A stretch of 64,000 nt of DNA from assembly GCA_021018995.1 (NCBI GenBank), contig CM037595.1, positions 96,809,491 through 96,873,490 of the forward strand, read 5' to 3'. The notes beneath the pieces were generated by a model. It was not told the origin of the DNA and did not search any database. It worked only from the letters and a program-made list of their open reading frames with translations. The DNA comes from Chloranthus sessilifolius (taxonomy: Eukaryota > Streptophyta > Magnoliopsida > Chloranthales > Chloranthaceae). Below are positions 31,645 to 43,285 of the stretch, piece after piece; the first letter of the stretch is position 1, and the number at the start of each line of letters is the position of its first letter. Made by a program: the position numbers and the translations under genes.

Positions 31645-34118
31645 TTATTTAAATATTTCTCTTCTCTCATTTTTGGCGGCAAAGTCACTGATTAAAGTTG
31701 TATACTCAATCTTATCCACCATATCCATTTCAATGGATAATACAACTAATCCATTTAATCTTTCTTGTGACGTCATTGACTGAAGATATGATTTGATCAA
31801 CTTCAATTTGGAAAAATTTCTTTCACCAGAGGCAACTGTAACTAGTATAGTTAGCAGTATCCTATAAGCAATCAAGACATTTGGGTAACAAAATCATCCA
31901 TTTGCTTCAAATAATTTAATACTTCAATCGGCGTTTTCACTTCTTTTGGCAAAGTATCTTTCAAGACTTTCAATTCTGAAGATAAATCTAGCCCATCAAT
32001 ATCAAATTTGAGAACATGCTCAAGATTTATGTAAAAAGTTTTCAAACATTCTTCACTGACCGAACCTAACTTTTTCAAATCAAACAAAAGCCCAAAATGT
32101 TGCTCATATGTTTTAAATTGTTCAAACCTATGCTCAATTGATGAAAGACCTTGATCAATAATATAAGTAAAGTAATTAATTCTAAAGGATTCTTCAGCTG
32201 ACTGTGACACTTCTTCACTTGCATCCTCATCAAACTGTCTCTTTCTCCGAACAATGCATTTTTTACGAAATATAGGCTCAATCCTCATTTGAGTTGCAAC
32301 TTCCTTAGCTTCAATTAGGGCCTCTGCGAACTCACTTTCTCTATACCTTTTAAAATAGGTAATGAGTCATTCTAATTGTTGGATAGCAATATTAATATTC
32401 ATACTTTCTTGTTGAAGAAACTTGCTAACAGTATTCACAGCAAACAATACATTGTGCCAAATAATCATAGCTACTAAGAACTCATAACTCTCAAGTTCGT
32501 TTGTTGCTAGCGATTGTGCTTCACTAGAACTTTTGCCGTCATTTTTACAAGTAGACTCTGCTAGGATAAGTAGTGCATCTCTTATTTCTGAAGCTTGATA
32601 CCTTATAGCTTTAACACTTTGAACACGACTCTCCCAGCGTGTTTGTGATAGCCCTTTAATTGTAAAACCTTTCACATTATCCGTTAAAATTTGCCACCGC
32701 TTGGTAGAAGATGAAAAGAATATGTATATACGTTGCACTACACCGAAAAATGTTAAAACTTTAGAACAAGAGTTTGCCATGTCAGAAAGTGCAAGGGTTA
32801 GACTATAGCAACCACATAGCGTGTAAAATGCTCTAAGATTTATTTCAAACAATTTTTTTTGTACACCTTTGTGTTTTCCTTTCATATTAGATCTATTATC
32901 ATATCCTTTTCCTCTTATATCATCAATATTGAGTTCAAGAGTCTTCAAAATTTCTACAAGAACATTAAAAAGCCCTTGTCCAGAAGTATCACTAACTTTC
33001 AAGAATTCTATAAAGAACTATTTCACTTGTATTTGACTTGGTGACTCATCAACACATCTTATAACAAGAGACATTTGTTCTACATGACTAATATCTGGAG
33101 TGCAATCAAGTATTATTGAATAGTATTTCGCTGCTTTAATTTTCTGAATAATCGTGCTTTTGATCGTATCCCCCATCATTTGCTTATTCTGAATTTTGTG
33201 ACTTAGATAATGATAATGGATTTCTTTATTTTGGACTCGTCGAAGATGCACTTGCATTATTGGATCAAATTTAGCTATCATTTCAATTATACCCAAAAAG
33301 ATTCCATTCCTCTCTTGATAAATCTTTTCATTTTTCCCTCGAAATGTTATATTATTAGATGTAAGAATCTTCACGATGGAATCAATCCGTGTTAATACAT
33401 GCCTCCAATGCTCTCTCTCTTTCTTAATTTTTTCTTGGACCTCTTGATCAATTGTCTCATTCGTTCTCAATCTCAAATTCAACTCAATCCATTTGCTCAT
33501 GCTTGTAATATGTTCATTAGTCCTTTCATGACTTTTCAATCTTTCACTTATATTCTTCCAATCATTGAATCATTCTCTAGCTAATTGAGTAGTCATTCCT
33601 TCAGTGAAAAATAACTTACAACTAAAACAATAAACTCTTTGGCTAGCATTTGAATATACTAACCATTTCATATCCTTCTTTTCTCCATTTGCTAATTGTC
33701 GTGTGCAATGTGAAGACAAGAATTTCCTACTATAAATATTTTTCGAAAAATTCTCATTTTTATCTCTCAAAGGACCATTCTTTACTAAGAAGTTTCTAAG
33801 ACTCTGTTGGACATTGTTCAAATTGTTCGGATCATATATATTTAAAGGCCAACAGTTGTTATTATCAATCTCATTCTCATTCTCATTCTCATTTATATTT
33901 TCTTCCTCACCCTCATCTTCCCCTTCATTCACTAAGTCTTGGCCTTCATGTTCTTCATTATTTTTGTATTCATCCTTATTGCTCAAGTTTTCGAGCTCTG
34001 TTTGTTTACTACTTCCAAAAAACTTGTAAATGACTCCTTCTTGAGACTGAATAAATTTTTCTGTCTTTTGTTTATTCCTTCTTTTCTCAACTCCAGAAGG
34101 ATAGCTTCTATTAGACAT
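31645..34118 (-). pseudogene. hAT transposase (TTF-type zinc finger / DUF4371 / hAT dimerisation)
   Basis: This is the transposase of the surrounding hAT element, related to plant 'TTF-type domain' and ZMYM1-like proteins. It begins MSNRSYPSGVEKRRNKQ at 34118. A TTF zinc-finger region follows (33700-33600: KDMKWLVYSN, RVYCFSCKLFF), then DUF4371-like sequence (33540-32370: YYSIILDCTPDISHVEQMS, LSQTRWESRVQSVKAIRYQ), and the C-terminal hAT dimerisation segment (31870-31650: VTVASGERNFSKLKLIKSYL). Three in-frame stop codons at about 33569, 33017 and 32366 and one frameshift near 31885 break an otherwise collinear frame. A single long exon is implied. It is dead but recently so, as the frame between breaks is open. 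Confidence 0.93.
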
Positions 34119-34317
34119 GATTTGAGTGCAGTATTCCTCAACTACAAACATGAGTTTAAGACAAGGATAAGTTGCTAATACCATATATATAACAATTCAT
34201 TCGAAGAAAAAAAGATCCATTTCTCAAAGAAATATCAATGTCTATCATTTAATTATCAATATAATAAATAAATTTCTAAATAAAAATACAGGCACTAATT
34301 GGCTCCTTAAACATTCG

Positions 34318-34490
34318 AAGTTTCCCAATTTGCACTTGGACAACCCCTATGAGGTGAGAGCTCCAACCGTGCCACGATTATTTCACGGTTTACACACGCC
34401 CACTACACCCACTTAACAAAAGGGGAGTCGTTTCGAACTAGTGACCTTGGGGAGCAAATCCAAGTCACCAGATCGCTGCCCCACCTTTTC
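34318..34490 (-). mobile_element. tRNA-type SINE-like repeat, copy 2
   Basis: On minus it opens ggggcagcgatctggtgac (A-box-like) and then tcactagttcgaaacgactc (B-box-like), followed by 'gtagtgggcgtgtg' and 'cgtggcacggttgg'. It ends in 'aaattgggaaac'. The order matches 15395-15545. It is nested in the hAT element. Confidence 0.5.
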
Positions 34491-34549
34491 ATCAAATTGA
34501 TAAAAATGATTCTTCATGCAATCCTATACACAAGCACACTTGCACACAA

Positions 34550-34592
34550 ACATACATAGTTCACGCATATATGCATACATACATACATACAT

Positions 34593-34624
<32 letters not shown>

Positions 34625-34625
34625 A
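34550..34625. repeat. (CATA)n / (CA)n microsatellite
   Basis: CATA tetranucleotide units followed by about 14 CA units. ORFs on both strands across it are low-complexity artefacts. Confidence 0.9.
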
Positions 34626-35252
34626 ATACATAGACATACATAGTGAAACTGCCAAGGTGTTATCAAATTTTCGAACACATACATACATATGCATAGCCTG
34701 ATCAAATTTCCATGTTTCACACAAATCATTAATATTTAATAGTATACTCACATCTATTGTCATTTTAAAACAATATGAGGACTCAAGAAAAAAAAAGAGT
34801 CAAAACTTTTATTGACCAAGACTTGTACCAAAACAAATTATAGTATCAATCATGGTAATTATAGTATCAATCCCTCACTCTTAACAAAAAAATTATCACA
34901 TTTGGAAGTTAGGAGTGCTTCACTGCTTCCTCATATCCAAATAATGAGTTTATTACAATTCTTAAAATTCATTATTTATACTATTAAGGGACCTAAGAAC
35001 TGCATAGGCATAGTCCTAAGATATCAGTAGCTCAAAGTTCCATTTCAATATCAACTAAATAAATAAGTAAACATGATAAATATATAACAGAATTCCACAT
35101 GATAATATCATGTCTATAAATTCATTCAAATGCATCAGTGCATCACAGATACTGAGCAAAACAATATTCAAATAACATTCATATGGAGTTCCTGATTGTG
35201 GGCAAGTGTAGGTAGCCTAGTAGGAAAATTATAAAGGTACAACAAACTTATT

Positions 35253-35385
35253 GAGGACAAAGTGTGAGCGACTGATGTAACACAATGTGTTTAGTTGCAC
35301 CGACTTGTATTAATTGTGCCCCACCGCACTTGCAGCCAATTGCATTACGCCACATTAGCTGCTTGTACTTTGTCTGCATCTGTCC
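35253..35385. mobile_element. MITE-like inverted repeat ('gacaaagtg..actgatgt' family)
   Basis: Left 'gacaaagtgtgagcgactga' and right 'gcttgtactttgtc' are inverted and enclose 'aacacaatg...cattacgcc' arms. Relatives occur at 46486-46612, and as left-arm-only fragments at about 25575 and 38825 (orthologous positions in copies A and B). Confidence 0.5.
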
Positions 35386-35632
35386 TCCATATAACACCGT
35401 CTAGCCAACTAGTTGTCTTTAATCAAATTTCAACAAATTCGAAATGTAAGCTATAAATAGATTGGAAATTGGACAGTTGAAGAGCGTATGGGCAACATGC
35501 CACATTGAGACAAAAAATAATTGGAGACTCCTGAAGTAGCAGATTTGGTAAGATAGGTCATGCTCCTTCCAAATATAGATAGAAAAATGAGACAAGTGGC
35601 TACTAAGGATAGCTTTAAAAGCACCCACCGAA

Positions 35633-35997
35633 TCTTGTTGGGCACCTATGCTAAAACCTATTGATTGGTTTAAATCAAATGATGGAGATCATTTTTTGCT
35701 CCAATCTTCCACACAAGGGATCTTGAGATCATGGCGCACCTATCAGACAAGGTCAGTTTTCGATTCAATGCGACTTAGATCTCAAAAATGCAGCCCTACA
35801 GTCATGTTTGAGGGTGATGTGTGTCATGTGATTTTAGGGCCACTTATTTGGGATTTGCTCTTTGTGGAATCGAAAAATGACCGTCTAATAGGCGCGCCAC
35901 AATCTCAAGATCCCTATTGTGGAAGATTGGAGCGAAAAACTATCTCCATCGTATGATATAAACTAATCAATGGTTTATAGTATAGTGCCCAACAAGA
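35633..35997. mobile_element. foldback element with 'cagacgatggagat' core (in hAT)
   Basis: Left TCTTGTTGGGCACCTATGCT and right ...agtgcccaacaaga are inverted. Inside them 'tttaaatcaaatgatggaga' pairs with 'ctccatcgtatgatataaac'. The ~365-bp element lacks coding. The core is shared with 28846-29257 but the outermost termini differ. Confidence 0.65.
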
Positions 35998-36639
35998 CCT
36001 GGAGGGTGCGTTTGAAGCTACCCTGCTACTAAATGGTTTTAATTCTCCCCATATCAATGTGTCGGCGTGTCCAAAATTCTAACTCTTCCCTATTGAATCA
36101 AAATTTCAAGGTCGGACGCAAGTACAACATATTTAGTTTGAATTTTGTGCCAGATCGCATGGGATAATTGATAAAGGGCATGGAAGCATAGTCACCAAGT
36201 TTGCCAAAATTTTTAAAAAAATTGTAAGTAATCGGCTATTCTAAGGGTATGCAATAGATGACAAATTATTTGCAAATTATTTTTACAATTTTTTTAATAA
36301 CTCACTACTTTCTCAATATATTAAATTCTTTCATATTTTTAATTTCACTTCTACAGAGTAAAGAACAAAAGATCCATAGAGTATAAGATTGAGGCAAACT
36401 GTGATTCAATGAACTTAGATCACAAATTTAGATCATCAATAGTGCTGATTGAATTATTAGAGCCTTAGAAAAAGAAATGGGGCTTACCTTACCGGACGGT
36501 CGCCGACGGCCACCGAGACTGCTCAGGCGAAGGAGGGGTGGTAGGGGCTAGGGAGGGTGTCGGCCAAGTTTAGCGATGGCTTGTTGAATCAGTGAATTCG
36601 AGCCTCGGTGTCGAACCTTGGTCCTCACTGTAGTCTGTA

Positions 36640-36840
36640 GAGTTTAGAGAGAGAGAGAGGGCCAGAGAGGGTTTGGAGAGAGCTAGAGAGGAGAGGGGTT
36701 TGAAGAGAGAGAGGCGCTGGAGAATGGAGAGAGGAGAGGGTTTTCCGATTTGGAGAGAGAGAGGCGCTGGAGAGAGAACTCAGAGGAGAGGGATTTGGAG
36801 ATGAGAGGAAGAGGGTTTGTAGCAATAGAAAGAGAGGCGC
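36640..36840. repeat. GAGAGAGGCGCTGG-rich repeat in hAT subterminal region
   Basis: Units containing 'gagagaggcgctg' preceded by 'ttggagag' recur at about 36707, 36757 and 36830 within GA-rich sequence. It lies upstream of the transposase gene. Ser/Leu/Pro-rich minus ORFs here are composition artefacts. Confidence 0.7.
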
Positions 36841-36855
36841 TGAATTTGGGGCCCC

Positions 36856-36857
<2 letters not shown>

Positions 36858-36888
<31 letters not shown>
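36858..36888. repeat. (TA)n microsatellite
   Basis: About 15 TA units in the right subterminal region of the hAT element. Confidence 0.9.
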
Positions 36889-36889
<1 letters not shown>

Positions 36890-36987
36890 CCAACCTACTA
36901 TATAAAAAGAGTTACAGATTTGGGGGCCCCTGAAAATCGGGGGCCCAAGGCTGCCGCCTGGCTCGCCTTGGTCCAGGGCCGGCCCTG

Positions 36988-37097
36988 ATCTTCTCCAGTT
37001 ATGATGCATTGATTGCTTTCAATCGTTTTACATACCATGACACCGTAAGTTCGTCCCATCTTCTCCATTTATGATGCATTGATTGCTTTCAATCAAA
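36988..37097 (+). repeat. tandem duplication next to hAT insertion, ~69-bp unit
   Basis: 'atcttctcca' plus 'atgatgcattgattgctttc' occurs directly after the hAT terminus and again from about 37057. Copy A has the segment once (from 23686), so the extra copy arose in B at or after the insertion. Confidence 0.75.
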
Positions 37098-39158
37098 CAA
37101 TAGATATCATTTTTCGTCCTTCCACCCTTGCCACCAGACTGCCAATTTTTACTTCTATGTGACGCACATCCAAAAACTAGAGTTTTTCGCTATGCAAGAG
37201 CATAATTCATCCTCGCAATGTCGATAGTGTCATTGATATCGATCTCTTGAAAATAAATTTGCGTCGAAACCGTTGACGACTGGGTGCCCCCCTTCAAGAA
37301 AATCCTTCTCTTGCCACTGATAATTAGAGCTGGCACCATGTGGGCACCGATTTTAGGTTCTAACATCACTTGAAGATTTGCGACTTGGAAGATTTGGATT
37401 TGATTAAGAATATGTGCCACGTGGTAAAAGCATAGTGACCAAATTTGTTGAAGAATTTGTGAATTTCGAAAAAACAAATGAATAGAATTTAAATTGTTCT
37501 TGATTTTTTGGCAAAATCGTATATTTTCGATTACATCGTTGATTTCATGAATTATATGTGAATTTTCCAGCTTTTTCCCGAATTTTTCTTGATTTTGGTA
37601 AAAAAAGTTTGATTTTTTTATTTTTATAATTTATAATTAATATATTTTTTATTTTTTATTATTCGAATTTTAACTTTTTTTCCAAATTTGACGAATTTTG
37701 TCGACTTTCTTTTAGAGAAAAGTACGAAAACGCACCCCATTTATATTTTTATTACAGAAAAGGTCGAAACGCTTTTTCTTGTGAAAATGCGCCCCATATA
37801 TGCATTCTCCATGCACGTGTGCATGTGTGGAATGCTTAATAAGAAAAAGTAAAAAGAAAAAATAAAAATTTGTTGGTATGGGCAATATTATAATTATTCA
37901 TTAAAATTGATTAGTGCCTTATGTGGGTTGATTTGTATGATTGCCCACTTCAGGTATATAGGGGCACTATTTTGAAAGAAAAAATGACATTTGATTTTTT
38001 AGTGATAAAAAATGGTACAGAGCGCTGTTATGTAAAAAGCTCCCTTTTTTTTTCAATGGTTAAGCTGGGCTCACCATGAACTTACAAATACCAATATATA
38101 TCCATACTTACCCAAGAAAAAAAAAAAACCAATATATTCTTATTTATACGAATACAGTAAATCCAAACTAAATGTCTCTCTCATCTCCTTCTTTCTATTT
38201 TACAGTCGTGAAATACCCTATTCCATTTTTCATGTCAGTGGGAGACGTTTGAACCAAATTCCTCAAACTTTTGAGGGAATTGATATGAAGTAGCATGCAA
38301 GGTCGAATATTGAAACTGGACTAAAAAGGGTGTTGCACACATCTTTAACCCTTAGGCCTGATTCGAGTGGTCCATAGTTTTTTCCACAAAAGCCCACGAA
38401 GGCTCGAAATCTTGTCAACTCAGAATTTTATAGGTTCTGAGGTTATTCAAGTCTGGCTTTTCTAAGTATTTTCAATTTACTGAAGCTCTATTTGAAAAAG
38501 TTGCATCAAAAAAGCACTTCTCGGTGTAAAATGTTGAGTGAAAAGTATTATTCATTTAAGGGCACGATTACCTCTAACTGAAAATGGTGGTGTGTTTGGA
38601 GAAGTAGACTCATACTGTTTTTAACACCACCCGATTTTCAGTTAGAAGTGATCATGTCTTAAAATTTTTGATCTTTTCTGAGTTTTTCTTAACAAACATA
38701 AATTCCTGTGTTCTTGAGTTTATACTTTACTGCTTCATAGGGGAATATTGTCTTCTACTTTCACTTGAAAAAAGCTCATAAAATACGAACTTCAAGAAAA
38801 ACTCTCAAACATAAAATTTTAAGTAAATAAAGTGTAGGCTACTGATGTCGCGCGATGCAATTGAATGCAAGCGTGATGAGATTTAATTAATTTGAGTCGG
38901 TGCAATTAGGCACTTGTCGTCAACAAATATCCCCCCCCTTTATAATTTTCCTTTACTGGCGAGAAAGTATTTGCGGTTAGTTTGGAACGTTTCGTTGATT
39001 ATTCTTTCATTGGGTACATGTAGCATATATTTTTCTACAATTAAAGCCTTTTGACTTTGTGTCCAGTGTACTATTTTAAGCAATTTTATAATATTATTTT
39101 TCATCGCTTGTAGCATTGCGTGTTGCAACTTATTAAAATGTATTCACCCCAATTGAAA

Positions 39159-39751
39159 GGGAAATTTACCTAAGAGGCCCTGTCAGATATTCTTTTTACG
39201 TCAGAAGCCCTATAGTTTTATTTTTACCCAAATCGACAAGCTCCAAGCCTAGCCGACTCTTAAGTTAGCAAAATGCCTAAATTACCCCCTTTCTTTAAGG
39301 CACAAAAATATCATCTTCTTCCTCATTTTAATCTGGTACAATTTTTAAAAGTCAGAGGTGACAAAGATGACGGCGTCTTCTTGTCAATTTAAACTATTCC
39401 GATCTGCTATTTGGATCGACTCAGATATACCTTTTTCGTCAGAGACTGTAGCAGATTAGAATAAGAAAGAAAAGGATACGCCTATATAATTTAAAATTTT
39501 AAATATTTACATTTTTCTATATTTACGTTATGTGAAGCGAGGTTACGTGATGTGAAGCGAGGTCTATGCCGTCTGATTTGAAGGCTACAATATAAAATCG
39601 ATAATTCCAAAGATAGATATGAGAAAAAGGGGATATCGATTTTGTATACAGTCGATATCGACTCTGTACATAGTCGGTACCGATCATTTTAAGAGTCGTC
39701 ATCGACTCTGTACAAAGTCGTCATCGATTCTATACAGAGTCGCCATCGATT

Positions 39752-39790
<39 letters not shown>

Positions 39791-40867
39791 AAAATTAAAA
39801 TTAAATTTTTTTTTATTTTATATAATCTATGAGGACTAGTACTGAGTCGTCATCGATTACATAAAAAAAAAAAAAAAAATTTATTTATTTTTTAGTTAAA
39901 AATTTTTATTTTTATTATTTTTATTTTTTATGTAATCGATGACGACTCAGTACCAAGTCGATGACGACTCTGTACTGAGTCGTCATCGATTATATAAAAT
40001 TAAAAAAAATTAAATTTTTTTTTTTTTTAATTTTTTTTTATGTAATCGATGACGACTCTGTACCGAGTCGTCATCGATTACATTATTTTTATTTATTTAT
40101 TTATTTATTTATTAATTTTTCTTTTTATATAATCGATGGCGACTCTGTATAGAGTCGATGACGACTTTGTACAGAGTCGATGACGACTCTTAAAATTATC
40201 GGTACCGACTATGTACAGAGTCGATATCGACTGTGTACATAATTGATATCGTCTTTTTCTTATATCTATCTTTGAAACTATCGATTTTATATTATAGCCT
40301 TCAAATCAGACGGCATAGATCTCGTTTCACATCGCGTAAATATAGAAAAATGTAAATATTTAAAATTTTAAATTATATAGGCGTATCCTCTTCTTCCTCA
40401 TTCTAATCTGTTACAGTCTCTGACAAAAAAAGTGTATTTGGGTCGATCCAAATAGCAGTTCGGAATAATTTGAATCGGAATAGATCTCGCTTTACATCGC
40501 GTAAACATAGAACAATGCAAATATTTAAAATTTTAAATTATATAGGTGTATCCTCTTCTTCTTTATTCTAATCTGCTACAGTCTCTGACGAAAAAAGTGT
40601 ATCCGAGTCGATCCAAATAGCAGATCGGAATAGTTTGGATTAAGGAGAAGACGTCGTCACCTTTGCCACCTCGATTTTTAAAAATTGTACCAAATTAAAA
40701 TGAGGAGGAAGATGATGTTTTTGTGCGTTAAAGAAAGGGGGTAATTTGGACTTTTTGCTATCCTTAGGGTCGGCTAGGCTCCCAGCTGGTCGATTTTGGT
40801 AAAAGTGAAAATATAGGGCCTTTGACGTAAAAGCTACATCCGACAGGGCCGGTCAGGTAAATTTCCC
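39159..40867. mobile_element. foldback Mutator-like element 2, perfect 9-bp TSD
   Basis: The termini GGGAAATTTACC and GGTAAATTTCCC are flanked by CAATTGAAA on both sides (39150-39158 and 40868-40876). Copy A has the uninterrupted site at 26273-26281. Long inverted arms and a palindromic centre are shared with element 1 at 17082. Part of the right arm is duplicated (two 'ttaaattatatagg' blocks near 40370 and 40535). No transposase. Confidence 0.93.
39625..40260. repeat. palindromic array inside Mutator-like element 2
   Basis: Units of the form gtcatcgattacataaaa and atgtaatcgatgacgactc alternate in orientation, separated by A- or T-runs (a ~33-nt A-run at 39756-39788). Many perfect hairpins result, for example at 40045-40080. 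Confidence 0.85.
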
Positions 40868-41679
40868 CAATTGAAAACTATCGACTCTCAATCAAAGAAT
40901 GGAGATTAGTTTCCATCCAAATCTCTTACAAATGTATCTTGAGACCACGAGTCTAGCAGTAGATGATCAAATTTTAATTTTGTGTGCCCACATCTAAAAC
41001 GGTGACTCAAAAATCACGTGACACACTATGGTGGACTTAATTCGATATGATGATGAGTTCTGTTGGTTATAGGGCAATATGAGAAGCTACATATTATTGT
41101 TATTTGTGAGAGAATAATGCCAAAAACATTAGTTAAGTTTGAGCAAGTCAAATGAGTCTCGAAAGTGCGTGGGCATATCGTAAGGCATAAAGCGTTGGAA
41201 TGATAGGCTTAGGGAAGAAGGGTAACCTCTAAGGAGGTGACATTAGAGGTGATGGTGGGCTAAACTAGCCTTCTTGTTGTGGCATCGAGGTGCCTCACAA
41301 ACGTGACGAATTGTGCCCCGTACAAAGTAATTTTAGGGTGAATTTTTGGAACCCTCAATGATACAAAATTGATGGTACCCTATAAAGTCATTAAAATGAA
41401 AGCTCTCATATGTTTAAAATGAAAACGAAGAGTTGGATTTATAAATCCGTCATTTTCCGCCATTTGGGTGGTAAATATGAGTAGAAAAATATAATCTCAA
41501 CTCCTCATATTTTGCCAATAAAAATTTTGAGGGGCACTTTCTATTATCTTTTCCTGACTCCTCAAGAAATGGTAGCACTTTTTTAGGAGCGGCACTCTTT
41601 TTCTTTGGGTATCATTATTTAAATCCTGTGAAACTTTTGCCCCACCCATCTCCTCCAGTAGACATGCATTGACTACTTT

Positions 41680-41975
41680 GAATTAGACGATAGAGAACAT
41701 TTTTCATCGCAATCTTTCAAATAATTGATCTTGAGATTATAGGCATACCATCATATGGTAAATTTTTTATTCTATATAGCAAACAACTCAAAAAATGACT
41801 TTAAAATCACATGTCACACATTGTACTAAAAGGTAATTTTAGGGGGGCCACTTTTTGAGACGTGTGCCTTGTGGAATTAAAAAATAATCGCCTGATGGTA
41901 CTCTCATGATTTAGAGATTATTTATGTGAAAGATTAGAATGTAAAACAATCTTCATAATTCAAAGCGATCAATGC
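41680..41975. repeat. foldback core, copy B
   Basis: The core runs 'actttgaattagacgataga' to 'gtgaaagattagaatgt', with the inverted counterpart at about 41920-41970 ('cttcataattcaaagcgat'). In copy A the corresponding place (27205-27400) holds only part of it. Confidence 0.5.
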
Positions 41976-42088
41976 ATGCAGGACTCAAGGAGATGGGGTG
42001 AAGCCACAGTTTCATGATTATAAATAATGGTTCCTATATTTTTTAAGTTATTTTTTCTCTCCACGTTCTCTCTCTTCTGTTTTTCCTA

Positions 42089-43285
42089 GGAAAATTTTCA
42101 GGATCGACCTTATCATTTTACCCTTTTCCGCCATAAATACTATAGTTTCACCTTTCCCATAAATGACTACCTTTAAGTCGAGCCAGTTTCAACTAACGTA
42201 AAAAGTTTGAAATATCGCTTCTTATACCTTTTACTGTTCCACCGAATTGAAAGATGAAAAATTTGCTATTTTCAATATTTGTGTGAAGTGAAACACCATC
42301 TATGCTGTCTGATTTGAAGGACACAATGTAAAGATCAAATGTGCTAAAGATCGATACGAAACATGCTCTCTAGCATCTATTTTTTCACACTCGACTATCA
42401 AATTTAATAATATATAGGCTCAACTAATGAATTGTAACCGGTCAAATACTGAACTGTTATCGCTCAACTAATGAATTGTAACCGATCAAATACTGAACTG
42501 TTATCGCTCAACTAATGAATCGTCATCACTCTGATAACGAATCGTCATCACTCTGATAACAAATCGTCATCAATCTGATAATAAATCATTCCCTACTTGA
42601 TAACAAATCGTCACCGCTCACATAGAAAAAATATTTTAATATAAAATTATAGGTTTGTTTCAAGTAGTACGTTCTAGCATTACAAAAAATAAGACTATCA
42701 GTGGCAGTTTTTTTAACAAAAATTGTTGCTATTAGTTTTGTTGCTATCAAAAATTGCCTTAACAGCAAGTGCCACTAAAACACCTTATTTTTGTAGTGTA
42801 GTTGAGCTGGCTAAGATATTTACCATTGCACTACGCATCATATTCTTGCTCTTATGAGAACATATTTGGTATATATTGTGACATAAAAGTTAGCGATACA
42901 ATTTCAGAACGATGCCGATTTGATATCAAAGCGGTGAAGATTTATTATCAGAGTGATGGCAATTTGATATAAGAGCAGTGACAATTTATTATAAGAGCAA
43001 TGACGACAAGTCGTCATAGTGGTAACGATTTTATCCGAGTGGCGACGATTTGTTATCCCAATGATGACGATTCATTAGTCTGAGTGATGACGATTTATTA
43101 TTTGATCGTTTTAATTTATTAGTCGAGCGAGGACAATTTGTTATTTGATTGGTGACGATTCATTAGTTGAACATATTGTCAAATTTGATAGTTGACTGTG
43201 TTGAATCAAATGGTCAAGAGCAAGTGTCATGTTCATCGTTGGCACCTATGATCTTTACATTATGACCTTTAAATTGAACGAGTTA
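42089..43285. mobile_element. Mutator-like foldback element 3, right end truncated
   Basis: The left arm starts GGAAAATTTTCAGGATCGACC and runs through 'gaaacaccatctatgctgtc' and 'aaagatcgatacgaaacatg'. The right arm retains only the inner part ('gttggcacctatgatcttta'). The centre is an array of 'gaatcgtcatcactctgata' and 'gtgacgatttgttat' units in opposite orientations, split by a CACTA MITE. It is absent from copy A. Its closest relative is at 46650-47480. Confidence 0.6.
42678..42798. mobile_element. CACTA MITE, 121 bp, TSD TAG
   Basis: It runs from CATTACAAAAAATAAG (one substitution in CACTA) to TTATTTTTGTAGTG, with TAG on both sides (42675-42677 and 42799-42801). It is in the opposite orientation to the copy at 2168. 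It is nested in Mutator-like element 3. Confidence 0.88.

Larger units (their letters stand above)
31398..36987 (-). mobile_element. hAT transposon, 5.59 kb, 8-bp TSD ATCTTCTC
   Basis: The termini CAGGGCCGGCC and GGCCGGCCCTG are flanked by perfect ATCTTCTC duplications (31390-31397 and 36988-36995). Copy A keeps the single empty site at 23686-23693. The element carries one minus-strand transposase gene, now broken, a SINE-like insertion, microsatellites and other small nested repeats. Near the left end 'gtgcccaaggcgag', and near the right 'gggcccaaggctgccgcctgg', are typical of this hAT group. Confidence 0.95.

Noticed and set aside
32859..34178. Plus-strand ORFs within the hAT element
   Set aside because: All are antisense to the recognisable transposase and lack domains.
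34516..34763. ORFs over the CA/CATA microsatellite
   Set aside because: Low-complexity His/Thr or Cys/Val runs produced by the repeat.
36625..37009. Ser/Leu/Pro-rich minus ORFs at the right end of the hAT
   Set aside because: They come from the GAGAGAGGCGCTGG-rich repeat and TA tract and extend across the transposon boundary.
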